This document shows positions 51,899 to 61,415 of a stretch of DNA of 64,000 nt, piece by piece. Each line of letters begins with the position of its first letter. Position 1 is the first letter of the stretch. The notes beneath the pieces were generated by a model. The model was not told where the DNA came from and did no database searches. It was given only the letters and a program-made list of their open reading frames with translations. Both the position numbers and the translations under genes were made by a program. Source of the stretch: JAGDZR01 sp049115695 (lineage in GTDB: Bacteria; Bacteroidota; Bacteroidia; Cytophagales; Cyclobacteriaceae); contig JAGDZR010000001.1 of NCBI GenBank assembly GCA_049115695.1, positions 248,001-312,000 of the forward strand, read 5' to 3'.

Positions 51899-54406
51899 TT
51901 ATTTGAGGATCAATTTGGATTGATAGTTTAGGCCTGGCCCTGTCAATCGGATGACGTAAATCCCTCTTTTCAGAAAAGCAACATCCAATGATGTTGTCCC
52001 ATTTACTATTGGGGATTGTCGATCAACAATATGTCGACCTTGTAGATCAATTAATTGAACGTTGACATTTTCTAGGTCCAGTTCAATTCTGAAGTTTACT
52101 TGGTCAATACTTGGATTCGGATAAATATCTGGTTGAGCATAGGTCGTTCCTAACACTCTTCCGGGGATCAATACTGTCAATTGCTTCTCCACTGAGTTAT
52201 ATTCGGCTGGTTGCGATGGTAAATTAGAAGATGTTGATCGTGTAGTACCAATCTTGTCAGCCATATATGTGTACACCCACTCCGGTCTTGAAATAGTTTG
52301 GTTGTTGATTTCAGTCTCCCATTTGCTATCCGTGAGTCGTTCAAAGTTGTCGGTTTCTTGCTGATAGTAGGAGAGGGTGATGCCGGTATAGGCAGTAAGT
52401 GTAGAATCTGCACAGGGAGAAGGAGCAATGAATACGCCAAGGTCGAATAGTCCAGTCCCGGTATGAAGTACTTTGCCTACAATGTTGCCATTTTCATCAG
52501 TAGGCTGGGTATGTATATCAGCTACAATGATGTCGCCTTCTATGAAGCCGGATTTTTGATAAAATAGTTCAGATAGCCAGCCATCTACTTCAGGGCCACA
52601 TCCAATCATTTGTTCATATAGCGTCTGTCTAATGAAATTTATCTCGGATTCAGAGAGTGGTACATAGTCTAATTCCTTTCGAGCAATTGTGGCTAATGTT
52701 AGTGTGATTTCCTCCATTCTCTCATAGTAGTCTAGTATATGATCCCAGAACGGTTCATTTCCTCTTAGTTCATTTAATATGGACTGAGCACGATTTGCCA
52801 AATGTGAAACCTGATCATATAAAGATGGAATTGGTTCGATATACCCATATGGATAAGTACATGTAATCCCACCAGTATAAGACTGTTTAGCGTAGAGCAG
52901 ATTGTCATGCCTCAATTGTGTCCAGGATGCCAGCTGGGTGTTCATCTTTTGATGTCTCCATGCCCCAGTTTTGGTAAAAAAGGGGGCTCCATTTCCTTCC
53001 GGTTGACTTGCCACTGACCTAATGGCATTCAGCCATGAGCTATAAAATGATTGACTCCAATACTCATCATCATATGTGCTGATCAGGTATTTCATCGCTT
53101 CTAGTCGTGCGCCATACTTATATGTTTCTAAGTCATCTTCCAGTAGAAATACAGCGTCTTGATTACCCAGCGCATATAAAACATTCAAAGGGTCGGGCAT
53201 GAGCAATCTTGAATAGGGATGAACAATACTTGAGAGAATATGAGAATCAAGTATATAACGCTGGCCCAATAGTCGATAGGACACTGGCCATGAGACTTCA
53301 TCCTCATTTGTGCCATGGACGAAAAAGAAGTTGGATAAAATCAGTTGTTGGTCGGCATTTTGAATCTCGGATTTGAACAATTCATATGTAGTCGAATCTG
53401 TTAATTCCTCTGCTGAAATATCGTGAGAGGTTAACATTGATTGTAATTCGAAAGGAGTAAGATTATCTGAGTTTCCGACCAGTAGTTGAATCACTTTGTT
53501 AATTGCTGTCAATTCGTCCCATCCATCGGATACGGTGATGAGTTCATTTAGGATTAGACCAGCGATTGACATTTGCTGAATGTCAAGATCGCTAAACATT
53601 GACCCTGTTGGTTCAGGAGGTTTGCTCATCCAAAAATCAATTCTACCCAACCACATTGAAGCAAGAAAGTATGGTTGAAGGTCTTCCTCCTGCTCGTAAT
53701 GCCCTCTAATGGTAAACTGACTGAAGTCCAGTGTACGAGGAGCCTTGGTGAATAATGGAACCTGTAATAGTTGTTTCTCCGAAATAGCTTTACGTATTGA
53801 GTCCATGGTTGGGATGTTATCTTGAAATACCGGACTGACAGGTTCCTCCAAAAGCGATAGCGTAATTAAAAGATAGAGTTCTACATCTTTCAAAGCTTCC
53901 ATCACTAGTTGATTATTTCGGTGCTGGGCTTTGTAGTTTTCCAATTCATCATGTAAGCCTTTGATCAGGTCTTTCAGTTTGGGTGCCAGAACGTTTCGTT
54001 CCAATTGGATTAAAATAGCATCATATGATTTGTGCAAGCCATGCAATAGCAGGTCACTGGTAAAGAATATGGGTAGGTCATTTTTGTAGATATCTAGCAG
54101 ACCCTGAGATGGTGAGTAGTTTTGCAGCCGCTCAGTAATGACGAAATGATTTTTCCGTAATAAATTAAGCTCATCTGCAGTTAATGAGAAGTGTCGAGAG
54201 ATTTCACTCAAAAAAGTAATCTCATCAAGTATGGGTCCATCCAGTATTTCGTTACAGTAGGGGCCTGATGGAGAACTTATCGATTTCAATTGGTCGGCCG
54301 TAACATTACTACTGATTATTGACTGATAAGTAGATAGAGAAAACTCTGATTGGGCATAGCATAACTGAAAGGCTATGAGTAGTGATAATGATAAGATTGA
54401 TTTCAA
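51899..54406 (-). CDS. DUF3160 protein with a T9SS C-terminal sorting domain
   Basis: A large 835-aa exported protein. It begins with a signal peptide (ILSLSLLIAFQLCYAQS) followed by the DUF3160 region, which includes FSDLDIQQMSIAGLIL and SWTQLRHDNLLYAKQSY, and it has a CTYPYGYIEPIPSLYDQV segment. The last 75 residues read DIYPNPSIDQVNFRIEL and RGIYVIRL and form a type A T9SS sorting domain. The protein is therefore probably delivered to the cell surface by type IX secretion. Function unknown. It ends directly next to the serine hydrolase stop, and the two converge. Confidence 0.9.
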   Translation of the reverse strand: MKSILSLSLLIAFQLCYAQSEFSLSTYQSIISSNVTADQLKSISSPSGPYCNEILDGPILDEITFLSEISRHFSLTADELNLLRKNHFVITERLQNYSPSQGLLDIYKNDLPIFFTSDLLLHGLHKSYDAILIQLERNVLAPKLKDLIKGLHDELENYKAQHRNNQLVMEALKDVELYLLITLSLLEEPVSPVFQDNIPTMDSIRKAISEKQLLQVPLFTKAPRTLDFSQFTIRGHYEQEEDLQPYFLASMWLGRIDFWMSKPPEPTGSMFSDLDIQQMSIAGLILNELITVSDGWDELTAINKVIQLLVGNSDNLTPFELQSMLTSHDISAEELTDSTTYELFKSEIQNADQQLILSNFFFVHGTNEDEVSWPVSYRLLGQRYILDSHILSSIVHPYSRLLMPDPLNVLYALGNQDAVFLLEDDLETYKYGARLEAMKYLISTYDDEYWSQSFYSSWLNAIRSVASQPEGNGAPFFTKTGAWRHQKMNTQLASWTQLRHDNLLYAKQSYTGGITCTYPYGYIEPIPSLYDQVSHLANRAQSILNELRGNEPFWDHILDYYERMEEITLTLATIARKELDYVPLSESEINFIRQTLYEQMIGCGPEVDGWLSELFYQKSGFIEGDIIVADIHTQPTDENGNIVGKVLHTGTGLFDLGVFIAPSPCADSTLTAYTGITLSYYQQETDNFERLTDSKWETEINNQTISRPEWVYTYMADKIGTTRSTSSNLPSQPAEYNSVEKQLTVLIPGRVLGTTYAQPDIYPNPSIDQVNFRIELDLENVNVQLIDLQGRHIVDRQSPIVNGTTSLDVAFLKRGIYVIRLTGPGLNYQSKLILK

Positions 54407-54782
54407 TTACAGAACGATTTAATTCAACGATGATTAAACCTCAAAAATCTTGCCATCAAGTTCAACGCTTAAGAGTAAGAGAATCAGTACTTGAATGTTA
54501 AATCCTGTTAATTAAACATCGAAATGCATCCGACTTGCCAATTTTTTCGTTAATTGTACAGGTAAACTTCTTCATACCATTGAAACCCTGATCAAAGAAT
54601 GAATTTGGTCAGGGTTTTATGTTGATAAGCAGGACCTCCTTCCTAAAGAGTAGCACTATTCTCTTAAAAGCGCATTGAATACCCATTGTTTGGAGCAATT
54701 GACAAATGGATATTACATTCTTTTACACCAATGCCCCCCGGGACCGGATAGTCAAATGATGCGCATGTGATACTTTTAGCAT
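54407..54782. other. Divergent gap with a lone hairpin
   Basis: The 376-bp gap lies between the minus-strand DUF3160 gene and the plus-strand cytochrome gene. It holds the terminator-like hairpin at 54583-54617 and no credible gene. The promoter of the plus-strand gene probably lies near TGATACTTTTAGCAT, just before its ATG. Confidence 0.6.
54583..54617. terminator. Orphan terminator-like hairpin between divergent genes
   Basis: AAACCCTGATCAAA (54583-54596) pairs with TTTGGTCAGGGTTT (54604-54617) through 14 positions with one G-T wobble, loop GAATGAA, followed by TATG after four T. It does not follow the end of any gene listed here; both neighbours point away from it. It may end an unseen short transcript. 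Confidence 0.5.
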
Positions 54783-57700
54783 ATGAAGCGTTTAGTCTAT
54801 TTATCTGTTTTTATTGTAGCATGTACCAGCAATGAGGTCGATCGATCTATTCTTACAGAGGATCAGAAGCGTCAGGTTGATTATGCTGAGTCATCTTTTG
54901 ACGTTGCAAATGACCTGAATCTGAAACTGTTTGCGTCCGAGCCCATGGTTGTCAACCCGACAAGCATGGACATTGATCATAGAGGTAGAGTATGGGTATG
55001 TGAAGGCGTAAACTATCGTTTGCCACTTAATCCTGATAAGGATAAAAAGCCTGAAGGAGATCGCATTGTTATCCTGGAAGATGAAGATGGTGATGGAGTT
55101 GCAGATAAATCAACTGTATTTTATCAGGGACTGGATGTCAACGCTGCATTGGGTATTGCAGTACTGGGAAATAAAGTGATTGTATCCAAAAGTCCTAATG
55201 TGTTGGTTTTGACGGATGAGGACGGAGATGACGTAGCGGATAAGAAGGAGATATTGTTTAGCGGTATGAACGGGATTGAAAGTGATCATGGTGTGCATTC
55301 ATTCGTGTTTGGTCCTGATGGGAGAGTATATTTCAATGTAGGCAATAATGTAAATCAGATCATGGACGCCAATGGAGACCCGGTTGTCGATAAAGCAGGT
55401 AACATCGTAAATGACCAGCTAAAGCCTTACCAGCAAGGAATGATTTTCAGATGTAATATTGATGGTTCTGATTTTGAAACTTTGGCCTGGAATTTTAGAA
55501 ATCCATATGAATTGGCGGTTGATGCTTATGGCAACATTTGGCAATCGGATAATGATGATGATGGTAACCGGGGTACGCGAATTAACTGCGTAATAGAGTT
55601 TGGTAACTACGGATATCGTGATGAAATGTCAGGAGCAGGTTGGCGAGAAAAGAGAACAGGTATGCATGAGGAGATACCTTTGCGTCATTGGCATTTAAGA
55701 GACCCGGGTGTTGTGCCTAACATGTTACAGACCTATGCAGGTTCCCCTACAGGAATTATACTTTACGAAGGAGAATTGCTACCTGAGCGATTTAGGAGTC
55801 AGGTCATTCACACAGATGCGGGACCTAATATTTTACGGGCATACCCAAGGACCAAACAAGGTGCTGGGTATAATGCTATCATTGATACTTTGGCATTTGC
55901 CAATGATGATCCATGGTTTAGACCATCAGACGTGGCAGTGGCGCCAGACGGATCTTTGTTTGTGACTGACTGGTATGACCCAGGTGTCGGTGGACACTTG
56001 CTTGGAGATCAGGCACAAGGCAGGATTTTTAGGGTGGCACCCTCTACAAAATCTTATTCAACGCCCAACTTTGACTTTGAGTCAATAGAAGGGTTAATAA
56101 CGGCGATCAAAAGTCCAAATGTTGCAGTAAGGTACTTGGCGCATCAAGGTTTGCGTGAGCAAGGACAAAGCGCAAATGATGCCTTGCAGGAGTTGTCAAA
56201 CAGTCAAAACCCGATCTATCAGGCCAGAGCCCTTTGGTTAATCAGCGAGCTAGATGCGCAGCAGGCTATTGGTAAAGCCATGAGCTCGGATAGTGAAGAT
56301 ATTCGGATCATGGCGCTAAGAATGGCCAAAAAACATGGTGATGACTTGTTGATTGACGTAGCGGATAAAATGAAAAATGATCCGTCAATTCAGGTGAGGA
56401 GAGAGGTCGCCGTATCACTTAGATTTCTCGAAGGAGTTAGGGCAGTAATGATATGGACTGAGTTGGCCCAGCAATATAAAGGAGATCGATGGTACCTGGA
56501 AGCGTTAGGTATCGGGGCGGATCTTAAAGCCAATCTATGCTTTGATAGGTGGCTGGAAATGGTCGGAGCAGATTGGGACAAAGGAGCGAACAAGGACATA
56601 GTCTGGAGAATGAGAGCAGACAAGGCTGTAGCGTTGTTGGGTAGCCTAATCAAGTCAAGTGAAAATATTGAGGCCACCTATCGCTACTTTAGAGCGCTTG
56701 ATTTTCATCAGTCGGGCAATAGGAATAATGTGCTGGCGGGACTGCTTGGCGATAGTCCTCACGATAAGGGTCAGACGAGGCAGTTGGTGTTCAATCACCT
56801 GGATCGAGACTATGTACAAGCCAATGGCGACCTGAAAGCTCAATTGATACAATTGACAGATAGTTACAGAGGCACTGAGGACTTCATCAGGTCGATACAG
56901 CGCTACAAGCTCAATGAGTATGATGATGAGCTATTTGATATCATGATGGCTGATCCTAACAGTGGTGATGGTAGAAATGCGGCAAGAATTCTTTTTAATA
57001 AGGATCAAAACAGTTTGGTGGGCGTGCTGAAAGCAGGAGATGAGCAACAAAAAAGCACCATTTTGATTGCCCTAGGGACAATTGGGAGCAATGAATCATT
57101 GAATTATCTACAGGAATTCATGCTGAATGAATCCAATCCACTGAAGTTAAGGAAAATGGCCACCAACAAATTCGCCAGAGGCTGGGAGGGTGAAAATCGC
57201 ATGTTGGAGTTATTGGCTGAGGGAAAAATTCCGGACGCGTTGAAACAGTCAGCGGCTGGCGCAATGTTTTCCGCCTGGAGAGGCAACATTCGTGCGGAAG
57301 CAGCGAAATACCTGAAAATGCCTGGTACTAAGGATGGCGAGGAATTACCACCCATTTCTGAATTAGTGGAATTGGAAGGTGATGCGATCAATGGAGCAAA
57401 AGTTTACAAAACGGTTTGCACAGCATGTCATGTAGTAAATGGGTCTGGAATTGATTTTGGGCCGGGATTGTCTGAGATTGGATCTAAATTATCAAAAGAG
57501 GCCTTGTTTGCAGCCATTCTACAGCCAGATGCCGGTATCAATTTCGGATATGAAGGATACATGGTGACATTGAAAGATGGTACGAAGTTGACTGGATTGA
57601 TCCAAAGCAGGACTGAAACCGAATTCACCCTGAAACAAATGGGCAATGCAAGTACAACCTATACGCTTGCGGATGTTGCCTCAATAGAGCAACTGGAAAG

Positions 57701-57797
57701 TTCATTGATGACAGCAAACCTACAAATGATCATGACCAAGCAGGAATTGATAGACCTGGTTGCTTATTTAGATGGGCTTGAAGGATCTCAGAATTAG
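54783..57797 (+). CDS. PVC-type heme-binding protein (beta-propeller, HEAT repeats, cytochrome c domain)
   Basis: A 1004-aa lipoprotein with lipobox IVAC (C14). An N-terminal beta-propeller (about 40-415), with the WVCEGVNYRLPLN and NDDDDGNRGTR segments of the membrane-bound dehydrogenase-like family, is followed by alpha-helical HEAT-like repeats (about 430-860). A C-terminal cytochrome c domain holds C879-T-A-C882-H883 and ends LIDLVAYLDGL. The family is typical of Planctomycetota and Verrucomicrobiota and occurs in Bacteroidota. It probably oxidises a sugar or similar compound in the periplasm and passes electrons to its heme; this is inference. Confidence 0.9.
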   Translation: MKRLVYLSVFIVACTSNEVDRSILTEDQKRQVDYAESSFDVANDLNLKLFASEPMVVNPTSMDIDHRGRVWVCEGVNYRLPLNPDKDKKPEGDRIVILEDEDGDGVADKSTVFYQGLDVNAALGIAVLGNKVIVSKSPNVLVLTDEDGDDVADKKEILFSGMNGIESDHGVHSFVFGPDGRVYFNVGNNVNQIMDANGDPVVDKAGNIVNDQLKPYQQGMIFRCNIDGSDFETLAWNFRNPYELAVDAYGNIWQSDNDDDGNRGTRINCVIEFGNYGYRDEMSGAGWREKRTGMHEEIPLRHWHLRDPGVVPNMLQTYAGSPTGIILYEGELLPERFRSQVIHTDAGPNILRAYPRTKQGAGYNAIIDTLAFANDDPWFRPSDVAVAPDGSLFVTDWYDPGVGGHLLGDQAQGRIFRVAPSTKSYSTPNFDFESIEGLITAIKSPNVAVRYLAHQGLREQGQSANDALQELSNSQNPIYQARALWLISELDAQQAIGKAMSSDSEDIRIMALRMAKKHGDDLLIDVADKMKNDPSIQVRREVAVSLRFLEGVRAVMIWTELAQQYKGDRWYLEALGIGADLKANLCFDRWLEMVGADWDKGANKDIVWRMRADKAVALLGSLIKSSENIEATYRYFRALDFHQSGNRNNVLAGLLGDSPHDKGQTRQLVFNHLDRDYVQANGDLKAQLIQLTDSYRGTEDFIRSIQRYKLNEYDDELFDIMMADPNSGDGRNAARILFNKDQNSLVGVLKAGDEQQKSTILIALGTIGSNESLNYLQEFMLNESNPLKLRKMATNKFARGWEGENRMLELLAEGKIPDALKQSAAGAMFSAWRGNIRAEAAKYLKMPGTKDGEELPPISELVELEGDAINGAKVYKTVCTACHVVNGSGIDFGPGLSEIGSKLSKEALFAAILQPDAGINFGYEGYMVTLKDGTKLTGLIQSRTETEFTLKQMGNASTTYTLADVASIEQLESSLMTANLQMIMTKQELIDLVAYLDGLEGSQN

Positions 57798-57898
57798 TGA
57801 ATAATTCATGTTCATCAGCTATTATTCCGGTTCAACCAAATGATTTTTATGGTTTTATCAGGCTGCTTACTTTAGTATCATAATTAAACAGCAAGGAC

Positions 57899-57973
57899 AT
57901 GACAAATTTAGCAATCACCACCTTCGAATTGATTAAGTATTCAGTTAAGAAGGTCGTTACTTATCTTTTCTGA
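57899..57973 (+). other. Short open frame of 24 codons before a terminator, possible small peptide or small RNA
   Basis: ATG at 57899 is preceded directly by AAGGA and opens a 24-codon frame with a hydrophobic/basic peptide (LIKYSVKKVVTYLF at its end), closed by TGA. A rho-independent terminator follows 52 bp later. It could be a small protein, a leader or part of a small RNA. There is no family evidence. Confidence 0.22.
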
Positions 57974-58024
57974 AGACAGTAAAAAAGTTTTTTCACACCA
58001 GTTAAGGCTGGTCTACGATATTTC

Positions 58025-58055
58025 AGACTATCTCTATAGAGGTAGTCTTTTTTTT
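58025..58055 (+). terminator. Rho-independent terminator
   Basis: AGACTATCTC (58025-58034) pairs with GAGGTAGTCT (58039-58048) with one wobble around TATA, followed by a run of eight T. It is the best terminator in the window by stem and T tract. It lies 228 bp after the cytochrome gene stop. Confidence 0.85.
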
Positions 58056-58142
58056 GCCTTTTGCTGAATGAATTGTCAAATCATGTACACCTAGGCTGTT
58101 TTTTGGCCTGATCGAATTATTTTACATTAAATCGGAAACGAA

Positions 58143-59156
58143 ATGAGATTTAGTGTAATAACCCTTATGGTTGTGGGCCTGAGCTTGGCTTGCTCTGACA
58201 AACCAGCAGACAAGCGCCCTGTAGCATCAGCTACTCCCACTGATAGCAAAATTCCAATTCTCTTTGATACAGATGCCAATAATGAATTGGATGATCAGCA
58301 TGCTATGGCCTATTTGTTTTTCAATGATCAACACTTTGATATTGTTGGTGTCACGGTCAATGCAACATACAATGGAGGGGCCATTGACGAGCAAGTTGCG
58401 GAAGCTGAACGTGTCATGAAATTGTGCGATGTGCTTGAAGAAATACCACTTCTGAAGGGAAGTGATGCTGATTTTGAAGACATAGTTGCTGAGATTGATG
58501 CTGACACTTTTGATGGAGCAGAGGCTGTTTCATTCATTATAGAGGAGGCCAATAAACCTAGAAAACAGAAGCTGGTTCTGATGCCCGTAGGAAAGCTCAC
58601 CAACGTTGCGCTTGCCTTGAAAAAATCTCCTGAAATTGCTGATAGGGTAAGGATTGTGTGGTTAGGTTCTAATTATCCTGAACCGGGAGAGTATAACCTG
58701 GAGAATGACATTCCCGCCATGAATTATATACTTAATACAGTAGTGCCTTTTGAAATGGTAATGGTTAGGTATGGTAAGCCTTCTGGTTCTGATGCAGTAA
58801 GGGCAACTCCCACCGATATCTATGAGAAGTTGAAAGGCAAAGGCCCATCAATTGAAATGGTTGTCGAAGGACGTCATGGAGGTGAATTCAATATTTTTGG
58901 AGATTACTCTGTCAGTTTGTTTGAACATGCCGATTTGCATGGAGACCCACCATCGCGGGCGTTATTCGATATGGTAGCCGTTGCAATATTGAAAAACGAA
59001 ACCTGGGGTAGTAAAAAGACAATCGCTGCACCGATAATGGTTGATGCAAAATGGGTGGAGAGACCTGAAAATAACAGGAAAATTGACATTTGGGAAGACT
59101 TTAGGTCCAGTGAAATATTGGAGGATTTTTATGTGACAATAGCTAAAGCAAACTAG
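58143..59156 (+). CDS. Exported nucleoside hydrolase-like lipoprotein
   Basis: Inosine-uridine nucleoside N-ribohydrolase family protein, 337 aa. The lipobox-like LSLAC (C17) makes it a lipoprotein. The Ca-binding DTDANNELDDQ carries D42, D44, D50 and D51. The central LVLMPVGKLTNVALAL and the late DPPSRALFDMVAVAIL are also conserved. Most family members are cytoplasmic, so an exported form suggests salvage of nucleosides or a different glycoside. The phosphotriesterase-like gene follows 7 bp later. Confidence 0.88.
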   Translation: MRFSVITLMVVGLSLACSDKPADKRPVASATPTDSKIPILFDTDANNELDDQHAMAYLFFNDQHFDIVGVTVNATYNGGAIDEQVAEAERVMKLCDVLEEIPLLKGSDADFEDIVAEIDADTFDGAEAVSFIIEEANKPRKQKLVLMPVGKLTNVALALKKSPEIADRVRIVWLGSNYPEPGEYNLENDIPAMNYILNTVVPFEMVMVRYGKPSGSDAVRATPTDIYEKLKGKGPSIEMVVEGRHGGEFNIFGDYSVSLFEHADLHGDPPSRALFDMVAVAILKNETWGSKKTIAAPIMVDAKWVERPENNRKIDIWEDFRSSEILEDFYVTIAKAN

Positions 59157-59163
59157 ATCGGCT

Positions 59164-60174
59164 ATGTTAACGAGACGTGATTTTGTTAAAAAGTCAGTAT
59201 GTGCCATTTCTGCCCCGGCGTTATGGCCTGTAATGGCTAAGGAGTATGTCCAAACTGTCTTGGGCAAGGTCGAAATTGGTGAGCTGGGTAGATGTTTAGT
59301 GCATGAGCACTTTCTGGTCGATTTTATTGGAGCAGCATTGACAGGTTATCATCGATGGAATAGGGATGCAGTCGTACAAAAGGTGCTCCCATATCTTAAT
59401 GAAATAAAACGATTAGGAGTGCAAACCATTTTTGAGTGTACGCCTGCATATTTGGGAAGAGATCCTGAATTATTAAAAATATTATCCAACAGCACTGGGT
59501 TACATATTGTGACCAATACAGGATTTTATGGTGCGGTAGATAACAAGTACCTACCTGCATTTGTCTATGATTTAAATGCTGAACGAATAGCTGATATTTG
59601 GATCAGGGAATTTGAAAAAGGGATTGAGAAGAGTGGAGTGAAGCCTGGGTTCATTAAAACTAGTGTTAATCCGGGCCCCTTGTCATTGCTTCATCAAAAA
59701 CTGATAAAGGCAGCCGCACTAACTCATCGGGCAACTGGTCTGTCTATTTGCTCACATACAGGACCGGCCTTTCCGGCTTTTGAGGAAATGGATATCCTTG
59801 AAAAACAAGGAGTAAAGCTTGATGCTTTTGTATGGGTACATGCTCAAAATGAATCAGATGACACAAAATTAATTGAAGGAGCGAGGCGAGGTGCGATGAT
59901 TAGCCTGGATGGTGTACATGAAAATTCTATTGAAAGCTATGCGAGCAGAATCGAGTTGTTTAGGAACAAAGGATTGCTTCATAAATTATTGATTGCACAT
60001 GATGCAGGCTGGTACAAACCTGATGAAGAAAACGGGGGCGAATTTAGACCGTTTACTGATATATTTAATTTTCTGATTCCAGAATTGAAGAGTCGTTCAT
60101 TTGAAGAAAAAGAGATCGCACAACTATTGGATAAAAACCCAGCCGAGACATTTAAACTAAGAGAAGATAATTGA
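59164..60174 (+). CDS. Phosphotriesterase-homology protein, Tat-exported
   Basis: TIM-barrel metallohydrolase of 336 aa with a twin-arginine-like leader (TRRDFVKKSVCAISAPAL). The binuclear metal ligands are complete: H47 and H49 in VHEHF, a carboxylated Lys candidate K165 in GFIKTSVN, H198 in SICSHTG, H226 in FVWVHAQ and D280 in IAHDAGW. The family includes lactonases and other ester hydrolases rather than only organophosphate enzymes. The gene sits 7 bp after the nucleoside hydrolase and 27 bp before the GH16 gene. Confidence 0.88.
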   Translation: MLTRRDFVKKSVCAISAPALWPVMAKEYVQTVLGKVEIGELGRCLVHEHFLVDFIGAALTGYHRWNRDAVVQKVLPYLNEIKRLGVQTIFECTPAYLGRDPELLKILSNSTGLHIVTNTGFYGAVDNKYLPAFVYDLNAERIADIWIREFEKGIEKSGVKPGFIKTSVNPGPLSLLHQKLIKAAALTHRATGLSICSHTGPAFPAFEEMDILEKQGVKLDAFVWVHAQNESDDTKLIEGARRGAMISLDGVHENSIESYASRIELFRNKGLLHKLLIAHDAGWYKPDEENGGEFRPFTDIFNFLIPELKSRSFEEKEIAQLLDKNPAETFKLREDN

Positions 60175-60201
60175 GTTACTATGTATGAAACCGTGGAAAT
60201 T

Positions 60202-61353
60202 ATGAGCCGAATTTATATCCAGTTAATAACTCTCTCTTGTTTATTCGTAGGAACGGGCTGCAAGCAAGATGATCCGTTGATCCTTGAAAAGATCGTTATG
60301 GATTCCGGTCCGATTATAGAGGAAAGAATCAATCAGATTGTTGATATCAATTTTAGTATTGAGGGTAGTTTGATGGATTTTACGGCTCAGTATGAGTTGA
60401 TAGAGTTTTCAGCAAAGGATGGTGATGATTTCATAACCGAGCGTGGTGATGTCATTTTTGCAGGAGGTAAAGCCTCCATCCAGGTTGAGATTGTTGGGGA
60501 TAATTATTCGGAGATTACGGAGCGATTTGAGCTTACAATTACAAATGAAGATGAGACCTTCACATTTTTTGTAACCATATTAGACAGTGATCCATTGGAG
60601 GATATTTCAGTAGATAACCTTGGGTATTTTACAGAAAAAGACCTTCCCTCCATGGAGTTGGTATGGTCTGATGAATTTGAAGGTTCATCTTTGAACGGTG
60701 ATTACTGGACACCTGATGTTGGCGATGGGTGCGATCAGGGCATATGTGGTTGGGGCAATGATGAATTGCAGCTATATACTTCTGAAAATCTTGAAATCTC
60801 AAATGGCTTTCTAACGATTACCGCAACTGAAGATGAAGGAAAGTACTATTCGGCTCGCATCATCAGCAAGAGCAAAGTAGCCCATCAATTTGGAAGGGTC
60901 GACATTAGGGCCAGAATGCCACAAGGACAAGGAATTTGGCCTGCTATTTGGATGTTAGGCACCAACATTGATCAGGTGGCATGGCCGATGTGTGGTGAAA
61001 TTGATATCATGGAAATCGTCGGACATGAGCCAGCTAAAACCCATGGGACTGTCCACTATGACGGTGGCACAGGTTATAAAACGTCAACTGGAAGCAGGGC
61101 TTTGAACAGTGGTGTTTTTGCAGATCAGTTTCATGTATTCTCTATTGTGTGGGATCGTGATAAAATTATCTGGTATCTCGATAATCAGAAATTTAAAACA
61201 TTCAGTAAGTCAAGTAGTGAACAATATCCATTCAATGCTCCATTTTACTTCATAATGAATGTTGCAATCGGAGGCCGATGGCCTGGGAATCCTGATGAAA
61301 CCACTCAATTTCCTCAGGAAATGACAGTTGATTACATTAGACTGTATCAGTGA
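60202..61353 (+). CDS. GH16 glucanase lipoprotein with a Calx-beta-like domain
   Basis: A secreted 383-aa enzyme from the ATG at 60202 (an ATG at 60181 would add seven residues). The lipobox FVGTGC makes it a lipoprotein. A Calx-beta-like domain (about 40-130) precedes the GH16 beta-jelly roll, with EFEGSSLNGDYWTPDVG, GRVDIRARMPQGQGIWPAIWMLG and the catalytic motif GEIDIMEIVG. In the longer numbering the nucleophile is E273, D275 assists and E278 is the acid/base. The pattern suits a beta-1,3-glucanase (laminarinase-like). Substrate choice is not proven. Confidence 0.9.
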   Translation: MSRIYIQLITLSCLFVGTGCKQDDPLILEKIVMDSGPIIEERINQIVDINFSIEGSLMDFTAQYELIEFSAKDGDDFITERGDVIFAGGKASIQVEIVGDNYSEITERFELTITNEDETFTFFVTILDSDPLEDISVDNLGYFTEKDLPSMELVWSDEFEGSSLNGDYWTPDVGDGCDQGICGWGNDELQLYTSENLEISNGFLTITATEDEGKYYSARIISKSKVAHQFGRVDIRARMPQGQGIWPAIWMLGTNIDQVAWPMCGEIDIMEIVGHEPAKTHGTVHYDGGTGYKTSTGSRALNSGVFADQFHVFSIVWDRDKIIWYLDNQKFKTFSKSSSEQYPFNAPFYFIMNVAIGGRWPGNPDETTQFPQEMTVDYIRLYQ

Positions 61354-61415
61354 TGTACAATTGAATTAAACAGTTTTTAATTACATTGCATTTTTTATTT
61401 GAAAATTTCATTTTT

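Larger units (their letters stand above)
57798..58142. other. Intergenic region ending in a strong terminator
   Basis: The 345-bp gap between the cytochrome gene and the nucleoside hydrolase gene contains a short open frame (57899-57973) and the terminator at 58025-58055. The terminator is 228 bp from the upstream stop. No larger gene is visible. Confidence 0.6.
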
